From an uncultured Microcaldota archaeon (GTDB lineage Archaea; Micrarchaeota; Micrarchaeia; Anstonellales; Bilamarchaeaceae), in contig CAILMU010000106.1 in NCBI GenBank assembly GCA_903835325.1, positions 1 through 19,682 of the forward strand: a stretch of DNA of 19,682 nucleotides, in the 5' to 3' direction. This document shows, one piece after another, positions 1-7,655 of the stretch (position 1 is the first letter of the stretch; each line of letters begins with the position of its first letter). A program made the position numbers and the translations under genes. The notes below the pieces were generated by a model. It had not been told where the DNA came from and did not search any database. It saw only the letters and a program-made list of their open reading frames with translations.

Positions 1-70
1 CCTGAGGCATCCGCATCCTTGCTCCCTGTTCGCTTCTGTGGGGTTTTCACAGCATGCATTCAACCAGCCT

Positions 71-80
71 AAATTTAAAT
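71..80 (+). promoter_or_regulatory. TATA box of the endonuclease Q gene
   Basis: The A/T block AAATTTAAAT is centred about 27 bases before the ATG at 103. This is the archaeal spacing for a transcript that starts at or next to the start codon, so it supports the start at 103 over the in-frame ATG at 79, which lies at the edge of the TATA box. Confidence 0.6.
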
Positions 81-102
81 GATTTGTCCGCCATTCCACC
101 CC

Positions 103-1407
103 ATGCGAATAATCGCCGACCTGCATGTGCACAGCAAATACGCCCGGGCGACATCACCCCAGTGCAACATAGCGGGCCTCTCGCAAGGGGCGAAACAGAA
201 AGGCATCGGCATCATGGCGAGCGGCGATTTCACCCACCCTGTTTATTTCGAGGAGGTGAAAAACGCGTTTTCGCGGGATCAACGTGATGCCGGGGATCCA
301 TCGGGCCTCTACGGATACGGCGGAATCCATTTCATCCTCTCCACCGAGATCAGCGTCATATACCGGGAAGGCGTTTCGAAAAACAGCCCGGGGTCGCAGC
401 CTGTCACTGAAACCGATGAGCGCGCGAAGAAGATGCACCACGTGGTCCTGGCCCCTTCGCTCGATATAGTATCCCAGATAAACGACCGGCTATCCAAATA
501 CGGCAATCTGAAAGCCGACGGCCGGCCGATATTGAAGCTCTCCAGCCCTGCCCTGATGGAGGAATTGAACGCGATTTCCCCGAAAATCGTCCTGATTCCG
601 GCCCATATCTGGACGCCGTGGTTCTCTGTCTTCGGCTCGAAATCAGGCGTGGATTCCATCGAAGAAGCGTTCCAAGACCAGGCGAAGCGCATCTTCGCGC
701 TCGAGACCGGCCTGAGCAGCGACCCTGCCATGAACTGGATGCTGAGCTCCCTAGACAAGTACACTCTCGTCTCGAACAGCGACGCGCATAGTTTGGGGAA
801 ATTGGGGCGGGAAGCGAACGTGTTCGATCTTCCGGAAATCACATTCGATGCCCTCATCCACGCCATCAAGACAAGGGAAGGCTTCGTCAAGACCTATGAA
901 TTCTACCCCGAAGAGGGGAAATACCATTATGACGGCCACAGGGATTGCAAAGTCCTGCTTACCCCATGGGAATCCAAGGAAAAGAAAAGCATCTGCCCTG
1001 TCTGCAGGAAGAAGATAACTGTCGGTGTGATGCACCGCGTAGCCGACCTCGCAGACCGCAAATACGGGGTCGCTCCAGAGCGGGCTGTCCCGTTCAAGCA
1101 CATCATCCCTTTGACCACGCTCATCTCGAAAGCTTTGAAGAAGCCGGAGACATCGACCGTCATCGGGGAGGAGATAAGCAAGCTGGTGCGCTATTTCGGG
1201 AACGAGTTCGCTGTCTTCGAGGCGAGCGAGGAGCAGGTGCGTCTCGCGACATCGCCGGAGATAGCAGACGCGATAATCCGCTCCAATTCCGGGCGTGTGC
1301 GCTGGGTCCCTGGCTATGACGGTGTTTTCGGCGAGCTCATCCTGGAGGACGGCAAGCCTTCAAAAAAAGCAATCGACAAGAAGCAGAAGAGGCTGGACGA
1401 TTACTGA
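103..1407 (+). CDS. Endonuclease Q (PHP-type deaminated-DNA repair nuclease)
   Basis: This 434-residue protein matches the EndoQ family, which nicks DNA 5' of deaminated bases (hypoxanthine, uracil, xanthine) and abasic sites. The N-terminus reads MRIIADLHVHSKYARATS, with the PHP metal motif D-L-H-V-H at residues 6-10. ASGDFTHP and later conserved His/Asp positions (for example SNSDAHS near residue 230) complete the PHP site. A cysteine motif, CPVCRKK, sits near residue 303 and belongs to the family's small zinc-binding region. Length agrees with the roughly 420-residue characterised archaeal enzymes. The start is set by the TATA box at 71-80; a longer form from 79 would add eight unconserved residues. 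It is monocistronic, and its last 7 bases overlap the converging gene at 1401. Family assignment is from recognised motifs; substrate range is by analogy. Confidence 0.9.
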   Translation: MRIIADLHVHSKYARATSPQCNIAGLSQGAKQKGIGIMASGDFTHPVYFEEVKNAFSRDQRDAGDPSGLYGYGGIHFILSTEISVIYREGVSKNSPGSQPVTETDERAKKMHHVVLAPSLDIVSQINDRLSKYGNLKADGRPILKLSSPALMEELNAISPKIVLIPAHIWTPWFSVFGSKSGVDSIEEAFQDQAKRIFALETGLSSDPAMNWMLSSLDKYTLVSNSDAHSLGKLGREANVFDLPEITFDALIHAIKTREGFVKTYEFYPEEGKYHYDGHRDCKVLLTPWESKEKKSICPVCRKKITVGVMHRVADLADRKYGVAPERAVPFKHIIPLTTLISKALKKPETSTVIGEEISKLVRYFGNEFAVFEASEEQVRLATSPEIADAIIRSNSGRVRWVPGYDGVFGELILEDGKPSKKAIDKKQKRLDDY

Positions 1408-1931
1408 TTCTGGACACCTTTCCTCTCCCCAGCTCCGAATATGTCCTCCCGGAGTTCCGAAAGGGACTGCCCGAGCATTCCGGCATATGCGTCGAAGGTC
1501 CGGTTATATCGCTTCAAGGATTTCACTATCGTGCCCACGCATACCGCGAGCGTGCACATCATCACCGGCAGCCTCGCTGAGCCATCCAGTTCGAAAAAAT
1601 CCGCAAGATAGCTGACAGCCATAGCGCATGCGACTGATATCGATGCGGTCGTGATGCGGTCCCATCTCCTGTCTTCCTCGAACCTCTCCCGCACATCCGA
1701 TTCGGATCTCTCGATCTTGAAAGCATCTATCGCATCCTCGAGGTCTCTTTCCATCCACACCGTGTGCACCGGTTTCCCTTCGAAGAAAATCCCATTCTCC
1801 CCGAGCTCCTTGGACGACAGCATCCGTTTCCTCAAACGATTGAGGTTCAGGCCGGTCCTCTCGAACTTCAACTTGTCGGCAAGGCGTGAGGAGTAGGCGA
1901 CCTTCTGGAGCCTGGATTCATCAATGAGCAT
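1401..1931 (-). CDS. Hypothetical protein with two membrane segments
   Basis: I do not recognise this 176-residue protein. The first 90 residues are charged and likely helical (many R, K, E, D), followed by two hydrophobic segments at about residues 95-112 and 119-137 separated by a short turn, then a soluble tail of about 35 residues. That suggests a hairpin-anchored protein with both ends on the same side of the membrane. Its 3' end overlaps endonuclease Q by 7 bases, tail to tail. The TATA-like block TTTTAAA at 1958-1964 on the opposite strand lies 27-33 bases before the ATG, inside the last codons of the upstream DUF2085 gene, so the two genes are probably transcribed separately despite the 28-base gap. 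Confidence 0.75.
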   Translation of the reverse strand: MLIDESRLQKVAYSSRLADKLKFERTGLNLNRLRKRMLSSKELGENGIFFEGKPVHTVWMERDLEDAIDAFKIERSESDVRERFEEDRRWDRITTASISVACAMAVSYLADFFELDGSARLPVMMCTLAVCVGTIVKSLKRYNRTFDAYAGMLGQSLSELREDIFGAGERKGVQNQ

Positions 1932-1959
1932 ATGGCATATATGATGCCAAATGAGTCTT

Positions 1960-2625
1960 TTAAACTGTCTTTTTGTGGGTTTTTAGCATATTCGTCCCGA
2001 CGGGCGCCAAACTCTTCCCACTGTCCTTCCTAGCCGTATACGCTCTCCGCTCCGTTTTCTCCTCCCCGAACATGTTCATGAGGAGAGGTATGGCATAATA
2101 AGAAGCGGCTCCGCCAGCAAGGAGGCCGGTCGCCAGGCGTATGAGATTCGTGCTCTCATACACGAACGGGAGCCATCCCAAATCCGAGACGAGCTGTATC
2201 GTGCCGTCGATAGCAAGTGGCGCGATGGCGATTATCAGGTATAAGACCGGCGGGACATCGATATCGTCGATTCGCCGGACCAACGGATATAGCATCGCCA
2301 CAAGAAGCATCCCCCCGTATATCCCTATATCCCTCGCGCAGACCGGCATCTTGTAGCCGAGCTTGCCATCCACCACAGCGCTGGTTTGTGCGCGATCGTT
2401 TTCATTATCAACGAACTGCCCGCTCTGTGCCGTGCAATCCCCGACCCTTCCATCCTCGAATATGCACAGCGACCTGGATATCTTCTGATGGCATGTCGCT
2501 GAGAAGAACTGGTAGAGCCCGCTCGCATCTCTTGCGAACGCGACGAGCGGCGTCGCGAAAATAAGGGCGAAGAATACCGCGAAGAATAATATATAGATAC
2601 CGAAGATGAAATGAGCCCTGTCCAT
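1960..2625 (-). CDS. DUF2085-type integral membrane protein
   Basis: The 221-residue protein has an N-terminal membrane segment (about residues 6-30) and at least three more (about 103-119, 127-146, 160-182). Between the first and second lies a loop with the signature CHQKISRS (near residue 45), several further cysteines, and MPVCARDIGIYGG (about 94-106). Downstream are the conserved-looking DGTIQL and ESTNLIRLATG. This order of CHQ-x-RS, CARD-x-GIY-x-G, DG-x-Q and ES-TN-x-R is the DUF2085 pattern. The family has no firmly assigned function; the Cys/His loop could bind a metal or form disulfides, which is inference. A minus-strand AT block (2652-2662, GTTAAAAAACC) is its likely promoter, placed back to back with the promoter of the PRC-barrel gene. 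Confidence 0.8.
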   Translation of the reverse strand: MDRAHFIFGIYILFFAVFFALIFATPLVAFARDASGLYQFFSATCHQKISRSLCIFEDGRVGDCTAQSGQFVDNENDRAQTSAVVDGKLGYKMPVCARDIGIYGGMLLVAMLYPLVRRIDDIDVPPVLYLIIAIAPLAIDGTIQLVSDLGWLPFVYESTNLIRLATGLLAGGAASYYAIPLLMNMFGEEKTERRAYTARKDSGKSLAPVGTNMLKTHKKTV

Positions 2626-2651
2626 GTTATCGTCGATGATAAGAGGGGAAA

Positions 2652-2678
2652 GGTTTTTTAACTAGATTCCATATATTC
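2652..2678. promoter_or_regulatory. Divergent promoter pair between DUF2085 and PRC-barrel genes
   Basis: In the 69-base intergenic gap, 2652-2662 reads GTTAAAAAACC on the minus strand, about 32 bases before the ATG at 2625. CCATATATTC at 2669-2678 lies about 22 bases before the plus-strand ATG at 2695. The two TATA elements are less than 20 bases apart, so the initiation complexes may compete. Confidence 0.45.
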
Positions 2679-2694
2679 AGTCAAGGTTGATCAA

Positions 2695-2949
2695 ATGACT
2701 ACCAAGCTATCAAGGCTTTACGGCATGGACATCTTCACCGATTCCGGCAAATTCGTCGGGACGGCGCAGGATTTCATAGTGGATTTCGAATCAGGGGAAG
2801 TGTCGAGGATACTCATCGAGCCGCTTCCGGTTGGGAAAGACGACGCGAAGAAGGCGCTGCGCGAGAAGAGCGTGATGTACAAGAACGTCAAATCGGTAGA
2901 GGACGTAATCGTCATCACCAAGGGCGTCGCATCCGCACCGGCAGAGTGA
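2695..2949 (+). CDS. PRC-barrel domain protein
   Basis: This 84-residue protein is almost entirely one PRC-barrel: LSRLYGMDIFTDSGKFVGTA at the start (the typical strand-G-x-V-G-turn), DFIVDFESGEVSRILIEPLP in the middle, and YKNVKSVEDVIVIT at the end. Stand-alone archaeal PRC-barrels of this size are common; they are thought to be adaptor-like RNA- or protein-binding modules, with links to ribosome maturation and, in some archaea, to cell division. No partner is evident here. GGTTGATC just before the ATG resembles a Shine-Dalgarno sequence with one extra T. The gene is followed 28 bases later by a small membrane protein, so the two are likely co-transcribed. Confidence 0.85.
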   Translation: MTTKLSRLYGMDIFTDSGKFVGTAQDFIVDFESGEVSRILIEPLPVGKDDAKKALREKSVMYKNVKSVEDVIVITKGVASAPAE

Positions 2950-2977
2950 ATCGGAATATCTGCGAAGTTGGTTCATC

Positions 2978-3163
2978 ATGGCTGGAACAGGGATGAAATT
3001 TCTGATTCTTATCCTATCAGTAGTGATAGGGGCAGGTGTCACGTATTTCGCCTCTGGGCTCCTGCCATGGATGGACGACCAGATGAAGATAATAATCGCG
3101 GTCGTCCTTATCTTCTTCACATATATCTCATTCTATTTCATGACCAAGGGTTCCGGCGGCTGA
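2978..3163 (+). CDS. Small two-TM membrane protein, hypothetical
   Basis: This 61-residue protein is mostly two hydrophobic helices (about residues 6-28 and 36-56) joined by PWMDDQMK, with a short glycine-rich end. I see no family signature. It starts 28 bases after the PRC-barrel gene and probably shares its transcript. Its last 36 bases overlap the converging dephospho-CoA kinase gene. The alternative frame starting at 2968 gives a charged protein without a recognisable pattern, so I prefer this frame. Confidence 0.65.
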   Translation: MAGTGMKFLILILSVVIGAGVTYFASGLLPWMDDQMKIIIAVVLIFFTYISFYFMTKGSGG

Positions 3164-3640
3164 GACCAGCCCCCTGACCCCGTCTTTTATCTTTTTATCC
3201 ACCTTCACCAGGACCATCCCTTTCTCCGGCTGGCCGTAGACGACGATGTCCCCTTCATTTGCCCCGAGGATGAAAGCGAGCGTTGTGAGGTCCTCTTCGC
3301 CGTCAATCAGCACGCATCCGCCCCGGTCGATGAGCATGGGCGCGTCATGGATGAGCTTTTCGGATATCGTCCCCTGCGGATTCTTGTATCTGGCCGGGTG
3401 CGGGAATTGTTTTACGAGCTCGTCTCTCAATGGCTTTTCCAGTGGCTTCCTTTTAGACACGAAATCGAAGACCGCTAAATGCGGCCTTACGCACAACTTC
3501 AGCAGCTCGAGCACGCAGATATCGCCGACAGCGATCACACGCGAGCTCGAGCATAGTTTCTTGATTTTTGCAGGATCGGTCTCGACCTTGCCGATAGGCG
3601 TTCGAAGCTTCTCCTTGATTCTTTCGGGTATTGTCACCAT
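3128..3640 (-). CDS. GTP-dependent dephospho-CoA kinase (DUF359 family)
   Basis: The 170-residue protein fits the archaeal DUF359 family, shown in Thermococcus to phosphorylate dephospho-CoA with GTP in the last step of coenzyme A synthesis. Signatures include VIAVGDICVLELL (about residues 35-47), HLAVFDFVSKRKP (about 54-66), NPQGTIS (about 87-93) and IDGEEDLTTLAFILGA (about 111-126). These acidic and glycine motifs cover the known active-site region. The size is normal for the family. The start at 3640 is the first ATG; no strong TATA box sits at the usual distance, although AT-rich sequence occurs at 3671-3676. It converges on the small membrane protein gene with a 36-base overlap. No other CoA genes are nearby. 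Confidence 0.88.
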   Translation of the reverse strand: MVTIPERIKEKLRTPIGKVETDPAKIKKLCSSSRVIAVGDICVLELLKLCVRPHLAVFDFVSKRKPLEKPLRDELVKQFPHPARYKNPQGTISEKLIHDAPMLIDRGGCVLIDGEEDLTTLAFILGANEGDIVVYGQPEKGMVLVKVDKKIKDGVRGLVSAAGTLGHEIE

Positions 3641-3686
3641 AGGAATTCCGCCCTAAGCGATCGTTGGCACAATTAACTCCTTAATC

Positions 3687-3698
3687 TTTAATTAAATA
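3687..3698 (+). promoter_or_regulatory. TATA box of the MFS-like transporter
   Basis: TTTAATTAAATA is centred about 24 bases before the ATG at 3716, as expected for a leaderless or nearly leaderless transcript. The block is close to palindromic, so it might also serve the divergent dephospho-CoA kinase gene with a leader of about 25 bases. Confidence 0.5.
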
Positions 3699-3715
3699 GC
3701 ATCAAAATCATTTTC

Positions 3716-4930
3716 ATGGCAAGAACCGGTGCAGAAACCGATGCTGACGCCCATGCCGTGAAAGAGGCTCGGGGCAATCCCCTCATTCCGCTCGCCCGTT
3801 TCCTCGCCGACACCGCAAGCTCGCTTGCAGGAGCGCTCATCCCTTTTTTCGTAATCGTCTCGTTGAGCCCCCCGATACTGGCCCTCGGCCTGATAGAGGG
3901 CGTCGGTTCCCTCTCCAAGCTTCTCGTGGAGGCGGTGCCTGAACCATTGGGCGGGAAAAAAATGCGCCTGCGCATATCGTCAATCTGCTATGCGATCGGA
4001 GCCGTGATATCCGTTCTTCTCTTCCAGGCGTTCTCGCCTGTCTATGCGGTCCTGGGGAGGCTCTTCATCCGTACCGGCGATGATGCCCGTTCAGGGATCG
4101 CTATCGCGGACAATGACTGCGCAGAAGGCAAGCCCATGCCCGTATCGCCATTCATCTTTGAGAGCGGCCATCTCGGCAAAATCGCCGGGCCGTTCCTGCT
4201 TCTCCTTCTTTTGGCATATCTCCAGTCCATCCAACCGGCATCCAGCGAGATGTTCCAGCCGATATTCTCCCTCGCGCTCGCATTCGGCGTGCTCTCGCTC
4301 TTGCTGATGCTCCTAAGCAGAATCTTCGCTTCGAGAAAAGAGGTGAAGAAGTCCGCGGAAATCTTGTTGCCCGCCATATCCCTGAAACCGCTTCTGTCTT
4401 CCAAAGAGACGAGGGCGGTTTTCTTTGTCAGTATGCTCCTCATGCTCGCCTCCTTCAGCCCCTTCTTCTTCATATATAGGGTTTACCTAGCTTCCGGCCT
4501 GATACTGGCCGCCCTCGGATTACTCGCGTTCGTGATAGCGCGCCATGCCTTCTCCCCGGCTCTCGCCCTCATCTCATCAAGAATCGGAGGGAAGAAGGTC
4601 CTCTCATCCGGCGCAATCTGCCTGATATTGGCCCTCGTCCTTGCAATCACCTTCCCCGCTTCCACGATGATCGCTATCCTGGTGCTTGTCCTTTGGGGCA
4701 TCAGTCTCTCGATGCTATATTCCGCTCCGCTATCTTTCATCCTGAGCAATACCAAAAAAGATGAATCCCAATCCGCGATAATCGCGTTCGTTAGCGCGTC
4801 CAGCGCCATCGGCCTTCCGGCAAACATCATCGCAGCGCTTCTGTGGGGCGCGACCATAGCCGGTTCCCCAGCGACATTCCTGTTCTCGCTCATCGTGGCG
4901 ATTTTAGCGCTCGCGCTATCGGTTTTTTAG
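3716..4930 (+). CDS. MFS-like multi-spanning transporter
   Basis: The 404-residue protein has about 11-12 hydrophobic segments and a short charged N-terminus (about 20 residues), matching a major facilitator fold. A segment near residues 115-140 (GRLFIRTGDDARSGIAIADN) has the arginine/glycine/aspartate layout of the loop between helices 2-4 in a group of prokaryotic MFS proteins whose usual form is R-x-G-K-G-R-x-x-R-D-A-x-I-A-D. Polar stretches such as FESGHLGKIAGP and the mid-protein loop (about residues 204-225, rich in K, R and E) divide two halves. The substrate cannot be read from sequence. It is probably monocistronic, ending 17 bases before the converging rpiA gene. Confidence 0.75.
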   Translation: MARTGAETDADAHAVKEARGNPLIPLARFLADTASSLAGALIPFFVIVSLSPPILALGLIEGVGSLSKLLVEAVPEPLGGKKMRLRISSICYAIGAVISVLLFQAFSPVYAVLGRLFIRTGDDARSGIAIADNDCAEGKPMPVSPFIFESGHLGKIAGPFLLLLLLAYLQSIQPASSEMFQPIFSLALAFGVLSLLLMLLSRIFASRKEVKKSAEILLPAISLKPLLSSKETRAVFFVSMLLMLASFSPFFFIYRVYLASGLILAALGLLAFVIARHAFSPALALISSRIGGKKVLSSGAICLILALVLAITFPASTMIAILVLVLWGISLSMLYSAPLSFILSNTKKDESQSAIIAFVSASSAIGLPANIIAALLWGATIAGSPATFLFSLIVAILALALSVF

Positions 4931-4947
4931 GAAAAAAACAATTTGTT

Positions 4948-5619
4948 TTAGAGCGTCCTTGCGCCCTTTTCGCTTCCGACGATAATCATGTCGAATCTGG
5001 TGAATATGCCGTTCTCGACGATTCCCGGCATTGCATCCAGCCACTCTTCGGTCTTTTTCGGGTTCTCCAGCCTCATCTGGCAGTCGATTATGAAGCTCCC
5101 GTTGTCGCTGATGACCGGTCCCAGTTTCGCCTTCGCCATCCGGATGACCGGCTTGTACTGCTTCATCCTTTTCATGATGATCGGCGCGGCGAAAGGCAGG
5201 ACCTCGATATTCACCTCGCCCTCGAGCACCTCGCCTACATGGACCTTGCTCTCGTCGATTATTATGATGAATCGTTTCGCGTTGTAGCCGATTATTTTTT
5301 CTCGTGTGAGCGCCCCTCCCCCGCCTTTCAATAATGCGGTCTTCGTAACTCTGTCAGCGCCGTCCACCGCGATGTCTATCTCATCTATCGCGTCCGTCTC
5401 TGTGACAAACAGGCCGTTCTGGATGGCAAGAAAGCGCGAATCGAAGGATGTGGTGACGCAGGTTATCTTCTTCAGCTTCCCTTCCCTTACTTTTTCACCC
5501 AGGAGCTTGATGAACTCCCTTGTCGTGCTCCCGCTCCCCAGGCCCACGCACATGTCGTCCTTGACGTATTCTAGGGCTGCCTTGGCGGCGTTTATCTTCG
5601 ATAGCGAGGAGTCGGCCAT
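4948..5619 (-). CDS. rpiA: Ribose-5-phosphate isomerase A
   Basis: The 223-residue protein interconverts ribose 5-phosphate and ribulose 5-phosphate, supplying ribose for nucleotides. Motifs are complete: VGLGSGSTTREFI (about residues 25-37, phosphate loop), TTSFDSRFLA, DIAVDGADRV (about 86-95, catalytic aspartates), KGGGGALTREKI (about 98-109, with the catalytic Glu and Lys environment) and FIIIIDESK. Length is normal for RpiA. It is the last gene of a three-gene minus-strand operon: its ATG lies one base after the stop of the 73-residue gene. The operon partners are not recognisable sugar enzymes. Confidence 0.95.
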   Translation of the reverse strand: MADSSLSKINAAKAALEYVKDDMCVGLGSGSTTREFIKLLGEKVREGKLKKITCVTTSFDSRFLAIQNGLFVTETDAIDEIDIAVDGADRVTKTALLKGGGGALTREKIIGYNAKRFIIIIDESKVHVGEVLEGEVNIEVLPFAAPIIMKRMKQYKPVIRMAKAKLGPVISDNGSFIIDCQMRLENPKKTEEWLDAMPGIVENGIFTRFDMIIVGSEKGARTL

Positions 5620-5620
5620 A

Positions 5621-5842
5621 TCAATCAGCCTTGAAGACGGTCATGCCCTTGCCCTCTTCCTGCTTGATTATCTCGAGGACATTGCCTTTCGTGTCTGCCA
5701 GGGACAACTCAGTGAAATCGTCGCCGACCCGCAAGGTGATTATCCTGGGCCGGTTATCGAGCTTCACCAGGACGCTGTATATCTTCTGCCTCTGGTTGTA
5801 GGCGTATTGGACCTTGCAGTCCTTGAAAAGGTCAGGGATCAT
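5621..5842 (-). CDS. Hypothetical small protein, rpiA operon
   Basis: This 73-residue protein starts MIPDLFKDCKVQYAYNQRQK and appears to be beta-rich: alternating stretches (YSVLVKLDN, RIITLRVGDDFTEL, NVLEIIKQEE, MTVFKAD) suggest a compact five- or six-strand fold. No family is recognised. Its ATG overlaps the stop of the upstream 133-residue gene by 4 bases (ATGA type), and rpiA begins one base after its own stop, so translation of the three is probably coupled. Confidence 0.75.
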   Translation of the reverse strand: MIPDLFKDCKVQYAYNQRQKIYSVLVKLDNRPRIITLRVGDDFTELSLADTKGNVLEIIKQEEGKGMTVFKAD

Positions 5843-6240
5843 ACGCTCGCCTCCTTCTGGGTCGGCTTTGGGGAAGAATAGAAGTAAGTAAACAAGGTGG
5901 TTTTCTGAACTATCTGCCTCAATTGGTCCTCTTTCAAGGCGCTGCTCACTAAATCCGGACCTGCGGTTCCTACTGTGATGATTCCGCCCATCTGTTGGGA
6001 TGTCAATGGCTTATCCTTCTGCTGCGCTCCATTGAGGAATATCTTCACAGGGTCTTCAGCAAGGGTCCCTCTCTGTTCTTCAGGCCTCTTGGGAACCATT
6101 CCCGCGAGCACGCTCTTGACTGGGACCGAGAGCTCAACCTTTGGCTTCTGCTGCGCTTTTATCGCCTCCTCTGATTGAGGGTTCTGCGACAGGATTCTCT
6201 CGGCTTCGCTCACTTTCTTTTCCATCGCCATAAGCATCAT
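5839..6240 (-). CDS. Hypothetical protein, first gene of the rpiA operon
   Basis: This 133-residue protein is not recognised. The N-terminal third is charged and probably helical (EKKVSEAERILSQNPQSEEAIKAQQ). The middle is proline- and valine-rich, and the end has a hydrophobic-aromatic stretch (QIVQKTTLFTYFYSSPKP). There is no signal peptide or clear membrane helix. Several in-frame ATGs (6240, 6237, 6231, 6225) compete for the start; GGGG directly before 6240 may act as a ribosome binding site for the first or second. The operon promoter is probably the TTTATAAA at 6275-6282. Confidence 0.7.
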   Translation of the reverse strand: MMLMAMEKKVSEAERILSQNPQSEEAIKAQQKPKVELSVPVKSVLAGMVPKRPEEQRGTLAEDPVKIFLNGAQQKDKPLTSQQMGGIITVGTAGPDLVSSALKEDQLRQIVQKTTLFTYFYSSPKPTQKEASV

Positions 6241-6250
6241 TCCCCTTCGT

Positions 6251-6282
6251 TAGATTATTAATTGCTTTTCCATCTTTATAAA
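6251..6282. promoter_or_regulatory. Overlapping divergent promoters of alaX and the rpiA operon
   Basis: The palindromic TTTATAAA at 6275-6282 is about 38 bases before the minus-strand ATG at 6240, giving a leader of about 10 bases. TAGATTATTAATT at 6251-6263 is about 28 bases before the plus-strand ATG at 6286. Each TATA element lies in the start region of the opposite transcript, so expression may be mutually exclusive (inference). Confidence 0.5.
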
Positions 6283-6285
6283 TCC

Positions 6286-6999
6286 ATGACAAAACTTCTC
6301 TATCTCGATGACAGCTACCTGAAGGAATGCGATGCCATCATCCAATCCGTTGCTGGAAATGAGGTCATTCTCGACCAGACCATCTTCTATCCTCGAGGGG
6401 GCGGGCAGCCGAGCGATACCGGAAAAATGATAAAAACAGATTCAGGTATCGAGGCGCGGGTCGTTGAAGTAGTGAAAAAAGATGGGGATACGATCCATAT
6501 CCTCGAACGAGATGCGGAATTTGTTGTTGGTGAAAAAGTCCATCTTGTATTAGACTGGGATCGCAGATACAAGCTCATGCGCATGCATACCGCTGCCCAT
6601 CTCCTCGCCGCGACCATGAACAAGGAGCTCGGATGCCTCATAACCGGCAACCAGCTCGACCTGGACAAGTCGCGATTCGATTTCAACCTCGCGGAATTCG
6701 ACCGGGCGAAATTCGATATTGTCGTGGGGAAGGCGAACGAGGCGCTCTCGCAGGATGCCGGGCTGAAGGTCTATTCCCTTCCGCGCGAGGAGGCCATGAA
6801 GATCCCCGGAGTCGTCAAACTCGCAGGCGCTCTCCCCCCATCCATCAGCGAGCTGCGTATCGTGGAGATCCCCGGAATCGACATCCAGGCCGACGGCGGG
6901 ACGCATGTCCATAACCTCAAAGAGGTCGGGAAGATAGGGATAATCAAGCTTGAGAACAAAGGCAAGGACAACCGAAGGATTTATTTTAGTTTGACATGA
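6286..6999 (+). CDS. alaX: AlaX-type alanyl-tRNA editing protein
   Basis: The 237-residue protein is a free-standing relative of the editing domain of alanyl-tRNA synthetase and hydrolyses wrongly charged tRNA-Ala. It carries the glycine-rich motif YPRGGGQPSDTG (35-46), the zinc motif HTAAH (101-105) and ADGGTHVHN (202-210) with the third histidine at 207. The synthetase has a cysteine (CGGTHV) where this protein has D203, a form I recall from medium-length AlaX proteins. The glycine motif and length place it with AlaX-M, which mainly removes serine. The ATG at 6286 is chosen over a TTG at 6262 because family members begin just before LLYLDDSYLKECDA and because of the TATA spacing. It is followed after 19 bases by a membrane protein gene, probably co-transcribed. 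Confidence 0.92.
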   Translation: MTKLLYLDDSYLKECDAIIQSVAGNEVILDQTIFYPRGGGQPSDTGKMIKTDSGIEARVVEVVKKDGDTIHILERDAEFVVGEKVHLVLDWDRRYKLMRMHTAAHLLAATMNKELGCLITGNQLDLDKSRFDFNLAEFDRAKFDIVVGKANEALSQDAGLKVYSLPREEAMKIPGVVKLAGALPPSISELRIVEIPGIDIQADGGTHVHNLKEVGKIGIIKLENKGKDNRRIYFSLT

Positions 7000-7018
7000 T
7001 ATACTTGCGGGTGATGTG

Positions 7019-7561
7019 ATGAACAAAAACAAGTTCGTGAGCTATCTTTTCCTTATCCTGGGCGTATTGGTGATAGTCGGATCGACGTATGTCATCTACC
7101 TCTACGGCACGGATATCATGACGGGTATAGTCGAATTCATAGCGAAGAACAACATCGACAAGCTCCGGACCTGCGGAGTGGTCGTGCCGACGCAATTCAG
7201 CAAGATGTCTGCGGACCTGCCGATACTGGTGATCCCATTCTATATAGGGGTCCTGGTCTTCACATCGTTCCTGATGTTCTTCTCCGGCTATTACTACTTC
7301 AAGGGCAAGAACGAAGCGGATGCCAAGAAGAACGAAGAGACGGAGAAGGAGATGGTCCACCGCTTGGTAGAGCAGATGGGCTATACCAGACCGTCCAGGC
7401 CTTCCAGGCCCGCCCCGAAGGCGCCGGAGCCTGAGGAGCCGGAGCCTGAAGCAGAGGAAAGCGCGCCTGAGGAGGCTGAAGAGAGCGCTCCTGAGGCTTC
7501 CGAGGAAGAGGAGCCGGAACCAAGAAGCAAGCCAGCTGTGAAATCCTCAAGAAGGAGATGA
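7019..7561 (+). CDS. Two-TM protein with long acidic Pro/Glu tail
   Basis: This 180-residue protein has a membrane helix at about residues 7-29, an extracytoplasmic-looking loop of about 40 residues with one cysteine, and a second helix at about 68-92. A charged coiled-coil-like stretch follows (KNEADAKKNEETEKEMVHRLVEQMGY), then a low-complexity tail from about residue 125: PSRPSRPAPK, repeats of EPEEPEPE and EESAPEEAEESAPE, and a basic end KSSRRR. Both tips of the hairpin probably face the cytoplasm. GGTGAT at 7010-7015 is a good Shine-Dalgarno sequence and selects the ATG at 7019 over the overlapping GTG at 7016. Function is unknown; the tail could be an interaction segment. The first part of the tail resembles a small ORF end at 9405. 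Confidence 0.75.
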   Translation: MNKNKFVSYLFLILGVLVIVGSTYVIYLYGTDIMTGIVEFIAKNNIDKLRTCGVVVPTQFSKMSADLPILVIPFYIGVLVFTSFLMFFSGYYYFKGKNEADAKKNEETEKEMVHRLVEQMGYTRPSRPSRPAPKAPEPEEPEPEAEESAPEEAEESAPEASEEEEPEPRSKPAVKSSRRR

Positions 7562-7572
7562 GTCTCCTATTG

Positions 7573-7606
7573 ATTTTTCCTTTTTTTCACTTTTTCAACT
7601 CTTTTC
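7573..7606 (+). terminator. T-tract terminator after the acidic-tail gene
   Basis: Just beyond the stop at 7561 are several runs of 5-7 T residues in about 34 bases, the usual archaeal intrinsic terminator form without a hairpin. Confidence 0.55.
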
Positions 7607-7655
7607 TGACCCTGTTGCATCTAAGATGCATTTTCGAATCCACATCCTTGCTTTT

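Noticed and set aside
36..52. CTGTG...CACAG hairpin upstream of endonuclease Q
   Set aside because: Only 5 bp with a 7-base loop, with no second copy or T-tract; too weak to call an operator or terminator.
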